NCBI GenBank assembly: GCA_947448025.1
Contig: CANFLV010000011.1
Location: 1 to 64,000 of the forward strand
Direction: 5' to 3'
Length of the DNA: 64,000 bases
Origin: Oxalobacteraceae bacterium
Lineage (GTDB): Bacteria > Pseudomonadota > Gammaproteobacteria > Burkholderiales > Burkholderiaceae_D
The notes below the pieces were generated by a model. The model had not been told where the DNA came from and did not search any database. It worked only from the letters and a program-made list of their open reading frames with translations. Positions 27,401 through 34,245 of this stretch are shown here, one piece after another. A program made the translations under genes and the position numbers. Within the stretch, counting starts at the first letter, position 1; each line of letters starts with the position of its first letter.

Positions 27401-28768
27401 TCAGCGCATGCCCGGCATCATGCCCTTCATGCTGCGCATCATTTTCATCATGCCGCCGCCTTTGAGCTTCTTCATCATCGACTGCATTTGCTCGAACTGG
27501 GCCAGCATGCGGTTGACTTCCTGGACCTGTACGCCGGCACCTGTGGCGATGCGGCGTTTGCGCGAAGCCTTGATCAGTTCCGGCTTGGCGCGTTCCATCG
27601 GTGTCATGGAATTGATCATGCCTTCCATGCGCCGGACTTGCTTTTCAGCGTTATCCATATTGGCGCCACCGGCGGCTTGCTGCATCTGCGCCGGCAGCTT
27701 GTCCATCAGTCCGGCGAGCCCGCCCATTTTCTTCATCTGCGAAATTTGCGCCTTGAAGTCATTGAGGTCGAATTTACCGCCGACCTTGATTTTCTGTGCG
27801 AGGTCCTGGGCGGCAGCGACATCCATGCCTTTGCGCGCGCCTTCGACGAGCGCCATGATGTCGCCCATGCCGAGGATGCGGCTGGCCATGCGTTGCGGAT
27901 CAAAGGCTTCGAGACCGTCGAGTTTTTCCGACACGCCGGCGAACTTGATTGGCTTACCCGTCACATGACGCACCGACAGTGCCGCGCCGCCACGGGCGTC
28001 ACCGTCGAGCTTGGTCAGGATGATGCCGGTCAGCGGCAGGGCGTCATTAAAGGCTTTGGCGGTATTGATCGCATCCTGACCGAGCATGGCATCGACCACG
28101 AACAGGGTTTCGATCGGCTTGACAGCGGCATGCAAGGCAGCGATTTCCTGCATCATCGCTTCATCGATACCTAGCCGGCCGGCGGTGTCGACGATCAAGA
28201 CTTCATGGTAGTGGCGTTTGGCGTAGTCGAGCGCGGCGAGCACGATATCGATCGGCTTGTCGGTCGGCTGCGACGGAAAGAAATCGGCGCCGACCTGTTT
28301 CGTGACCGTTTCGAGCTGGCCGATCGCAGCCGGACGGTAGACGTCGGCGGAGACGGTCAGGACTTTCTTTTTCTTCTCTTCGATCAGGTATTTGGCCAGC
28401 TTACCGACAGTGGTGGTCTTGCCGGCGCCTTGCAGGCCGGCCATCAGGAACACGGCCGGTGGCTGCATGGCGAAACTCAGCTGCGAGGCCTGCGGGCCGA
28501 GGTCGCCGCCCATGATCGAGGCCAGTTCGTTTTGCACCACGCCGACGAGCGCCTGGCCCGGCGTGAGCGAGCCGATGACGTCCTGGCCTTGCGCCTTTTC
28601 CTTCACGCGGTTAATGAATTCACGTACGGCTGGCAGGGCAACGTCGGCTTCAAGCAAGGCAAGCCTTACTTCGCGAAGCATGTCGGCGGTATTGGCTTCG
28701 GTTAAACGCGCCTCGCCGCGCATGGTTTTGACGACTTTGGCGAGACGTTGGGTCAGATTATCGAGCAT
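27401..28768 (-). CDS. ffh: Signal recognition particle protein Ffh (SRP54)
   Basis: Ffh binds signal sequences on ribosome-nascent chains together with 4.5S RNA and passes them to FtsY. The N domain (MLDNLTQRLAKVVKTMRGEA start) is followed by the G domain with GLQGAGKTTTVGKLA, VDTAGRLGID and LTKLDGDARGGAALS. The methionine-rich M domain forms the C-terminus, including KASRKRRIATGAGVQVQEVN and a run of Met residues to the end. The 455-aa length is standard. It is divergent from the CcsA-like gene, a conserved arrangement in betaproteobacteria. Confidence 0.97.
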   Translation of the reverse strand: MLDNLTQRLAKVVKTMRGEARLTEANTADMLREVRLALLEADVALPAVREFINRVKEKAQGQDVIGSLTPGQALVGVVQNELASIMGGDLGPQASQLSFAMQPPAVFLMAGLQGAGKTTTVGKLAKYLIEEKKKKVLTVSADVYRPAAIGQLETVTKQVGADFFPSQPTDKPIDIVLAALDYAKRHYHEVLIVDTAGRLGIDEAMMQEIAALHAAVKPIETLFVVDAMLGQDAINTAKAFNDALPLTGIILTKLDGDARGGAALSVRHVTGKPIKFAGVSEKLDGLEAFDPQRMASRILGMGDIMALVEGARKGMDVAAAQDLAQKIKVGGKFDLNDFKAQISQMKKMGGLAGLMDKLPAQMQQAAGGANMDNAEKQVRRMEGMINSMTPMERAKPELIKASRKRRIATGAGVQVQEVNRMLAQFEQMQSMMKKLKGGGMMKMMRSMKGMMPGMR

Positions 28769-29031
28769 GGCGATGTCACATCTAGAAGAGGGAAGAAAAA
28801 TCGATACCTGGATATCGCGCGATTGCCTCCATTTTACCCGAACCGGCTCGTGGTTCCTGCGCCGCCTTGGCGCGCCGCCTTAGCGTGCCGCCTGGGTGCT
28901 CGACCATGACGCCTTACCTTGCCGACGATCGACTGCCGTTACCAGACGCGGCATGGTGTAGACTGCAAACATTGAAATTCAATCGTCACCATGCACGCCT
29001 GAACAGGGCGGCGACGGTGTGCATCCTCTCC

Positions 29032-29838
29032 ATGGAAAATGTCGTTTATTTGTTGGCCGCGCTCTTGTATGCCGTCTGTGCAGTCATGCCTGCGCGCCTG
29101 CGCCTGCCGATTTCGCTGGCTACGGCATTGGCCTGGCTGTTGCACGGCACGGCTTTGTCGAATGCGGTGCTGGCACCCGGGTCGTTGCGTCTGGGTTTTG
29201 CGGTGATGTTGTCGATCGCCTTGTGGATTTCCGTACTCGTGTACTGGCTGGAAAATCGAAATTTCACGCTCGACAGCTTGCGCGTGCTGGTGCTGCCGAG
29301 CGCGGCGTTTGCAGTGATCCTGCCGGCGCTGTTCCCCGGTAAGCTGATCGCGCTGGATGGCAAATCCGCTTTATTCTCATGGCATGTTGCCATCGCCCTG
29401 CTGGCCTACAGTACCCTGACCATCGCGGCCTTTCACGGCGTGCTGATGGCGGTGCAGGAGTCGCGCCTGCATACGCGTACGACGGCCGGCTCAGGCTGGT
29501 TCGGTGCTGCGATAGATCGTTTGCCTGCGCTGCTGACGATGGAAAAATTATTGTTTCGCATGATCGCCATTGGCTTTGTGTTTCTGACGCTGACGGTACT
29601 GTCGGGCGTATTCTTTTCAGAACAGCTGTTTGGCCGAGCCGTCAAATGGGATCACAAGACCGTCTTTTCGCTGCTGTCGTGGGTCTTGTTCGGATTGCTG
29701 CTGGCCGGCCGTAAATGGCGCGGCTGGCGTGGCAAGACTGCCTTGAGTTTTACACTGCTCGGTTTCGCCACCCTGCTGCTGGCGTATGTGGGAAGTCGTT
29801 TTGTACTGGAAGTCGTCTTGCATCGGGGGCTGGTATGA
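29032..29838 (+). CDS. CcsA/YpjD-like cytochrome c assembly membrane protein
   Basis: This inner-membrane protein of about 268 aa with eight hydrophobic segments belongs to the cytochrome c assembly (CcsA/HemX/YpjD) family. The family-typical block VKWDHKTVFSLLSWVLFG lies at about residues 205-222. Histidines in SWHVAIALLAYSTLTIAAFHG could bind haem. I chose the ATG that starts MENVVYLLAALLYAV. The open frame extends 55 codons upstream without family-like sequence. Its position beside ffh and ahead of the PP0621-family and pilS genes is conserved. A direct role in cytochrome c maturation is not established for this subgroup. Confidence 0.8.
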   Translation: MENVVYLLAALLYAVCAVMPARLRLPISLATALAWLLHGTALSNAVLAPGSLRLGFAVMLSIALWISVLVYWLENRNFTLDSLRVLVLPSAAFAVILPALFPGKLIALDGKSALFSWHVAIALLAYSTLTIAAFHGVLMAVQESRLHTRTTAGSGWFGAAIDRLPALLTMEKLLFRMIAIGFVFLTLTVLSGVFFSEQLFGRAVKWDHKTVFSLLSWVLFGLLLAGRKWRGWRGKTALSFTLLGFATLLLAYVGSRFVLEVVLHRGLV

Positions 29839-30065
29839 AACTCCTACTGTGGCTGGTACTTGGCCTTGCTGTGTTGTACATCCTGCGTAACAAGAAAAAG
29901 CCAGCGGCAAGCCAGCCGACTGCGCGCGCTGCCGCGGCTACAGGCGAGGCCGAAGTGATGCTGCGCTGTGCCGACTGTGGTGTCTACCTGCCAGCTTCAG
30001 AGGTGCTGTACGACCTGGCAGGTAAAGCCTTCTGCTCGGATGAGCATCGCCGCCGGCACGCTTAA
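29835..30065 (+). CDS. PP0621-family small zinc-finger-like protein
   Basis: A 76-aa protein with an N-terminal membrane anchor (LLLWLVLGLAVLYIL, residues 3-17), an alanine-rich linker, and a small metal-binding module, MLRCADCGVYLPASEV ... FCSDEHRRRHA. The Cys-x2-Cys pair together with a later Cys and His suggests zinc. I recognise it as the family named after Pseudomonas PP_0621, whose function is unknown. The ATG overlaps the stop of the CcsA-like gene by 4 bp, and pilS begins 3 bp after its stop, so the three are one operon. Confidence 0.75.
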   Translation: MKLLLWLVLGLAVLYILRNKKKPAASQPTARAAAATGEAEVMLRCADCGVYLPASEVLYDLAGKAFCSDEHRRRHA

Positions 30066-30068
30066 ACC

Positions 30069-31769
30069 ATGAGCGGCGACGCGCCCTTGCAATCTGCTGC
30101 CAGCAAAGAAACTTACTGGCGAACGCTGTTGACGTTCGGCGTAACCCGCCTAGTTATCGCAAGCGTGCTCTTGCTCTATCTCGCCTTCGGCGTAAATCAA
30201 TCAGCGCTGCTGCAAAGCCAACGTCAAGTCTGGCAGGTTTGTATGGCGTACCTGCTGATGGGCGTTGTTTTTGTGGTCTTTGCAGCGCGGTATCGACGGC
30301 GCTTCTTCTTGCAATTGGTGTTTCAGGTATCCGTCGACCTGTTTGTGACCTCGCTGCTGTATGCCGCTGCAGGGGGCGCAAAGAGCGGTCTCGCAATCCT
30401 GTATCTGTTCCCCTTGGCGGGCAGCGCGATACTCGCACCGCTGACGCTGGCGCTATTCTTTGCGTCGATCGCAACGCTGTTCCTCTTGCTCGACAGCGGT
30501 TACCGGATACTCAGCCTGGCCAGTGATACCGTATTTGCGCAAACCGGCTTGTTTGGCGCAGCGTTTCTTGCTTCGGTCTTTGTGATTAACCGGCTTGCTG
30601 CCAAACTGATACGGCAAGAGGCCCTGGCTACGCGGCGAGGAATCGATTTGCAAGTCCAGGAAGCGATTAATCGTCTGGTCATTGCCGACATGGGTGACGG
30701 CATACTCGTCGTCGGTGCGGGCGGGGAAATTTACACTGGTAATCCTGCGGCCGGGCAGATGTTGGGCTTGACGATGCCCTATGCGGGATCGTTGCGGCGC
30801 TTGACTGATCTCACGGCCCTGATGCCGATTGCCGATGCATTTTTTGCATGGCGCCTGCGACCAGGCGAGGACACTGATCTGAATGCTGGCCTGGCTAAAT
30901 TTGTCGCCATCAAGCCCGCCGACGAACCGCCCGGCCTTGGCGCGCAACGCAGCATTCGGCGCGAGGTCGTGACCCACTTGAAACTGCATTTCGCGACAGT
31001 TGAAACAGGGGGCGTCAGTGATGACCGGACCTTGATTTTCCTGCAGGATGTCAGCGCAATTGAAAATCAGGCGCAACAGTTGAAGCTCGCGGCTATGGGG
31101 CGCCTGACTGCCAGTGTCGCCCATGAAGTGCGCAACCCTTTGTCGGCAATTGCTCATGCGACAACGCTGTTGAGTGAGGACTTCGAAAACGGACCGCAGG
31201 CCCGGCTACTGAAAATTATTACCGACAACGTCGCACGACTCGACCGCATCATCGAAGATATTCTCAAGCTGTCGCGTAAAGCGCAGTTGCAACATGAACC
31301 GCTGGCGCTCGCCGGCTTTTTTGAGGAAACTATCGAAGAATTCCGGGAAATGCATGGCATTGCTGCCGACGTGATCAAGACGGCATTCTTGCACCCTTAC
31401 CGCATACGCTTCGACCCTTTGCATTTGCGTGAAGTGATCGTCAACTTGCTGGCGAATGCCCTGCGCTACGCCAGCAAGTCGCCGGGCAGCATACGGATTT
31501 TTGCCGTGGCCGGCTCTCTGAACCGGGTTGAACTGCATGTTCAGGATGATGGTCCGCCATTGACCCCGGAAGTACGGGCGCATTTGTTCGAGCCGTTTTA
31601 TACCAATTCGAGCCAGGGTACCGGGCTGGGTTTGTACATGGCGCGCGAGCTGTGCCGTAATAACGGTGGCATGATCGATTATGAATACCGGCTTGAATCC
31701 GCCGATGGCATCCAGGGCGAGGTCAGCGGGCGATTCGTGATTACCTTGGCTGCTGCCGGCAGGGATTGA
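30069..31769 (+). CDS. pilS: Sensor histidine kinase PilS
   Basis: This is the membrane kinase that controls pilin transcription through PilR. About six transmembrane helices occupy residues 20-185. A PAS-like region (about 195-330) follows, with INRLVIADMGDGILVVGAGG. HisKA comes next, with the H-box VAHEVRNPLSAIAHA and phospho-acceptor His352. The HATPase domain has N-box VNLLANALRYA and GTGLGLYMARELCRNNGG. At 566 aa it matches PilS. It lies directly upstream of pilR. In Pseudomonas, PilS senses pilin levels in the inner membrane, and the same role is inferred here. Confidence 0.92.
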   Translation: MSGDAPLQSAASKETYWRTLLTFGVTRLVIASVLLLYLAFGVNQSALLQSQRQVWQVCMAYLLMGVVFVVFAARYRRRFFLQLVFQVSVDLFVTSLLYAAAGGAKSGLAILYLFPLAGSAILAPLTLALFFASIATLFLLLDSGYRILSLASDTVFAQTGLFGAAFLASVFVINRLAAKLIRQEALATRRGIDLQVQEAINRLVIADMGDGILVVGAGGEIYTGNPAAGQMLGLTMPYAGSLRRLTDLTALMPIADAFFAWRLRPGEDTDLNAGLAKFVAIKPADEPPGLGAQRSIRREVVTHLKLHFATVETGGVSDDRTLIFLQDVSAIENQAQQLKLAAMGRLTASVAHEVRNPLSAIAHATTLLSEDFENGPQARLLKIITDNVARLDRIIEDILKLSRKAQLQHEPLALAGFFEETIEEFREMHGIAADVIKTAFLHPYRIRFDPLHLREVIVNLLANALRYASKSPGSIRIFAVAGSLNRVELHVQDDGPPLTPEVRAHLFEPFYTNSSQGTGLGLYMARELCRNNGGMIDYEYRLESADGIQGEVSGRFVITLAAAGRD

Positions 31770-31839
31770 TGTGGTTTGTTGTCACTCACTCGACGATGCT
31801 TGATGAGGCCTGATCGCAGGGCCGATATTAGGATATTTA

Positions 31840-33273
31840 ATGAATTCACCGCGTATCCTGGTAGTTGATGATGAAGCAGACCTGCGCGAACTGCTGGAAA
31901 TTACCTTGCTGAAGATGGGGCTTGATGTCGACAGCGCGGACTGTCTCGTACGCGCACGCGACTATCTCAACGAAGCGGAATATGCGCTCGTTCTGACCGA
32001 TATGCGTCTGCCTGATGGCAGCGGCATTGAACTGGTCAATGAAGTCAGCAGTCGCTTTCGCAATACGCCGATCGCGGTGATCACGGCCTTTGGCAGCGCC
32101 GACAATGCCGTGGCAGCGCTCAAGGCAGGTGCCTTCGATTACCTCTCCAAGCCCGTCGCCCTGAACCAGCTGCGCTCCATGGTGCAAGCTGCCTTGCGCC
32201 TCAGTCAGGGGCAGCCGGCAGGCGGCAGCGATGCCATCGATGCTGGCGAAAAATTACGTCTCATTGGCCAGTCGGCCGTGATGAACGATGTGCGTAGCCA
32301 GATCGTGCGGCTGGCGCGCAGCATGGCGCCGATCGCCATCAGTGGCGAATCAGGCAGCGGCAAGGAGCTCGCCGCGCGCGACATTCATAGCCAGGGCGCG
32401 CGCGCCGACAAGCCTTTCGTGGCTGTCAATTGCGGCGCGATACCCGAGAGCCTGATGGAGGCCGAATTCTTCGGCTATCGCAAGGGTGCTTTCACGGGTG
32501 CGTATGCCGACCGTGAAGGCTTCTTTCAGGCGGCGCATGGCGGTACCCTGATGCTCGATGAGGTTGCCGACCTGCCGCTGGCCATGCAGGTCAAATTGCT
32601 GCGCGTGATACAGGAGCGGCGCGTGCGCCGTCTTGGCGGCACCCTTGAAGAGGCTGTCGACGTGCGGCTCATCAGCGCCACGCATCAGGACCTGGGTAAA
32701 TGTGTCGACAGCGGCAAATTCCGCCAGGACCTGTATTACCGCCTGAACGTGATTGAACTGCGTTTGCCGGCCTTGCGTGAGCGGCTTGATGATATTGCCC
32801 TGTTATCGAGCGCGATCCTGCAGCGGCTGGCGGTACCAGGTTCGACGCCAGAGCTGACGCCGGGGGCGCTGGCGGCTTTGCAAGCCTACCGTTTTCCTGG
32901 CAATGTGCGCGAACTTGAAAACATCCTGGAGCGCGCGCTCGCGTTTTCCAACGATGGCACGATAGAAGTGGCCGACCTGGCATTAAAGTCGGATATTGCC
33001 GTCGGCGCCATTTTGCCGGCCGAGTCCGGCATGGCGAATGTCGCCGTGGTACAGGAGAGTGTAGCGCCAGAGGCTGCTGTCGCTGCTATGCCCGCGCGTA
33101 GTGAATTACCGGCCTCGCTGCCCGAACATCTCGACCAGGTAGAACGTGAAATCATCGAGCGGGCCTTGCACAAGACCCGCTTCAACCGCACGCAGGCTGC
33201 TGAATTATTGGGCATCAGTTTTCGCCAGCTGCGTTACCGCATACAACGTCTCGCTATTCGTGAGCCAGACTGA
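31840..33273 (+). CDS. pilR: Sigma-54-dependent response regulator PilR
   Basis: PilR activates sigma-54 transcription of the major pilin and related genes. The receiver domain (residues 1-120) has Asp10/Asp11 and the phosphorylation site Asp54 in VLTDMRLPDGSG. The AAA+ domain shows Walker A GESGSGKE, the sigma-54 contact loop GAFTGA (YRKGAFTGAYADREG), and GGTLMLDEVADLPLAMQVKL. A Fis-type helix-turn-helix ends the 477-aa protein (FNRTQAAELLGISFRQLRYR). It lies 70 bp downstream of pilS. No pilin gene is present in the window to serve as its target. Confidence 0.94.
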   Translation: MNSPRILVVDDEADLRELLEITLLKMGLDVDSADCLVRARDYLNEAEYALVLTDMRLPDGSGIELVNEVSSRFRNTPIAVITAFGSADNAVAALKAGAFDYLSKPVALNQLRSMVQAALRLSQGQPAGGSDAIDAGEKLRLIGQSAVMNDVRSQIVRLARSMAPIAISGESGSGKELAARDIHSQGARADKPFVAVNCGAIPESLMEAEFFGYRKGAFTGAYADREGFFQAAHGGTLMLDEVADLPLAMQVKLLRVIQERRVRRLGGTLEEAVDVRLISATHQDLGKCVDSGKFRQDLYYRLNVIELRLPALRERLDDIALLSSAILQRLAVPGSTPELTPGALAALQAYRFPGNVRELENILERALAFSNDGTIEVADLALKSDIAVGAILPAESGMANVAVVQESVAPEAAVAAMPARSELPASLPEHLDQVEREIIERALHKTRFNRTQAAELLGISFRQLRYRIQRLAIREPD

Positions 33274-33435
33274 AACTTTCCGTCGGCAGCACGATTTCCC
33301 CTAAATGAAAAGTTCGCCCTGAAGAAGGAAGCCCCGTTAAGTAAGCGGCTTGCGCGTGCGCCGCTCTGGGTAACGCTGGTTGAATAGAGTGGGTGGCATA
33401 TCGCGTGAAGGATTGCGACCATGTCAGATCGAGCC

Positions 33436-33495
33436 AGGGCTATCGGGCGCCGCCAGACTGGTGACTTGTTAAGCCTGGCGGCGCCCGATAGCCCT
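33436..33495. repeat. Long perfect inverted repeat (21-bp arms)
   Basis: The arm at 33436-33456 and the arm at 33475-33495 are exact reverse complements over 21 bases (core ATCGGGCGCCGCCAG). They enclose an 18-base loop at 33457-33474. No T-run follows on either strand. It lies 160 bp after pilR and 85 bp before a second, similar hairpin. It could be a transcript-stabilising hairpin, a REP/BIME-like element or the trace of a small mobile element. Confidence 0.8.
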
Positions 33496-33579
33496 GTCTC
33501 TGCGGGCTGCGTTGAAGCGCGACTAATTTTAAAACCCCATCCGGATGGGTCGCTGGCCGCGCCACCCTGGACTGTCAGA

Positions 33580-33645
33580 GGCATCCGCCCTGCGCGCCCC
33601 ATCCCTTAAAAAGTCAGCAGGGATGGGGCGCGCAGGGCGGGTGCC
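33580..33645. repeat. Second long inverted repeat (22 perfect pairs, 27 with one G-T)
   Basis: Positions 33585-33606 pair perfectly with 33619-33640. With one G-T pair the stem extends to 33580-33606 with 33619-33645. The loop at 33607-33618 is TAAAAAGTCAGC. The arms are GC-rich (core GCGCGCCCCATCCC). Together with the preceding hairpin it forms a tandem pair that could fold strongly in RNA of either strand. No terminator T-run is present. Confidence 0.8.
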
Positions 33646-33896
33646 GCGCGTAGAGGTCGAGGCATTCTTAAGTACCTTAATTTAAAGGCCATATTCAGAA
33701 GAGGGCTACTTCTTCCATTCGTGCTGCACCATTCCCGTGCGAAACGCGAAGAAATTGCACCTTGCGAGTTAGTCACTACCTGTTTGCGCGTGCGCCTGTC
33801 GCACCAAAGCGGCTGCGCTGCCCGCATGCAGTAAAGCGCCCGAAAAAGTCAACATGACAAAGCAAAAATATAGTCGGATTCCAATCGAAAAAATTA

Positions 33897-33925
33897 TTGC
33901 GCCCATACGTATCGCGCACTACAAT
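33897..33925 (+). promoter_or_regulatory. Sigma-70 promoter of nrdA-nrdB
   Basis: TTGCGC (33897-33902) and TACAAT (33920-33925) are separated by exactly 17 bp. The -10 hexamer lies inside the upstream NrdR box, and the downstream box begins about 15 bp past the likely start site. This geometry is what repression by NrdR needs. Confidence 0.6.
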
Positions 33926-33931
33926 CGGTGC
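33916..33931 (+). promoter_or_regulatory. NrdR box (distal)
   Basis: GCACTACAATCGGTGC matches the outer positions of the NrdR box consensus as I recall it (acaCwATATwtwGtgt: CTA on the left, GTG on the right). It is separated from the second box by 15 bp, giving a centre-to-centre distance of 31 bp or three helical turns. That spacing is the hallmark of paired NrdR sites. It overlaps the predicted -10 element. Confidence 0.6.
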
Positions 33932-33946
33932 ACTTAAGCAAATTAG

Positions 33947-33962
33947 ACACTAGATGTAGTGG
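33947..33962 (+). promoter_or_regulatory. NrdR box (proximal)
   Basis: ACACTAGATGTAGTGG is a close match to the NrdR consensus, with the CTA and TAGT halves on one helical face. NrdR is the zinc-finger/ATP-cone repressor that senses dATP/ATP and controls ribonucleotide reductase genes. The site is 284 bp before the nrdA start codon. nrdR itself is not in the window. Confidence 0.7.
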
Positions 33963-34245
33963 TTGGGGCGAGCTCAAGCAGTGATAATTTTTTGCCATCT
34001 TCGGCTTTTTCAGGATGGCTAATCACGGTAATACACGGGTTTGCAGCCTGCCGGTGCCTTCGTGGCGCTGGAGGTTGCGTCCGATTTGATGGCAACAATG
34101 GCTGCTCGGTTCGCCGGTAGCTTGGGGCATTGTTGGCGGGTGAAGGCAAGAATTCAAGGGAAAGAACCTCGCGCTCGCGGGGTGATCAGAAAATAACCAT
34201 GACCGGCGCAACATGGCAGCCGGTTCTAATGTTTCAGGAGTCACT

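Larger units (their letters stand above)
33274..34245. other. 972-bp intergenic region between pilR and nrdA
   Basis: The left part (33430-33650) carries two long inverted repeats and a 14-bp palindrome at about 33536-33549. The right part (33897-33962) carries the nrdA promoter and paired NrdR boxes, followed by a leader of about 280 bases. The leader contains a small hairpin GCCATC/GATGGC at 33994-34019. Short open frames exist on both strands across the inverted repeats, but none has a ribosome site or family signature. Confidence 0.6.

Noticed and set aside
33234-33609. Short open frames on both strands across the pilR-nrdA hairpins
   Set aside because: Frames that exist on both strands over inverted repeats are expected by symmetry. 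No ribosome site or family signature was seen, so I list the DNA as repeats instead.
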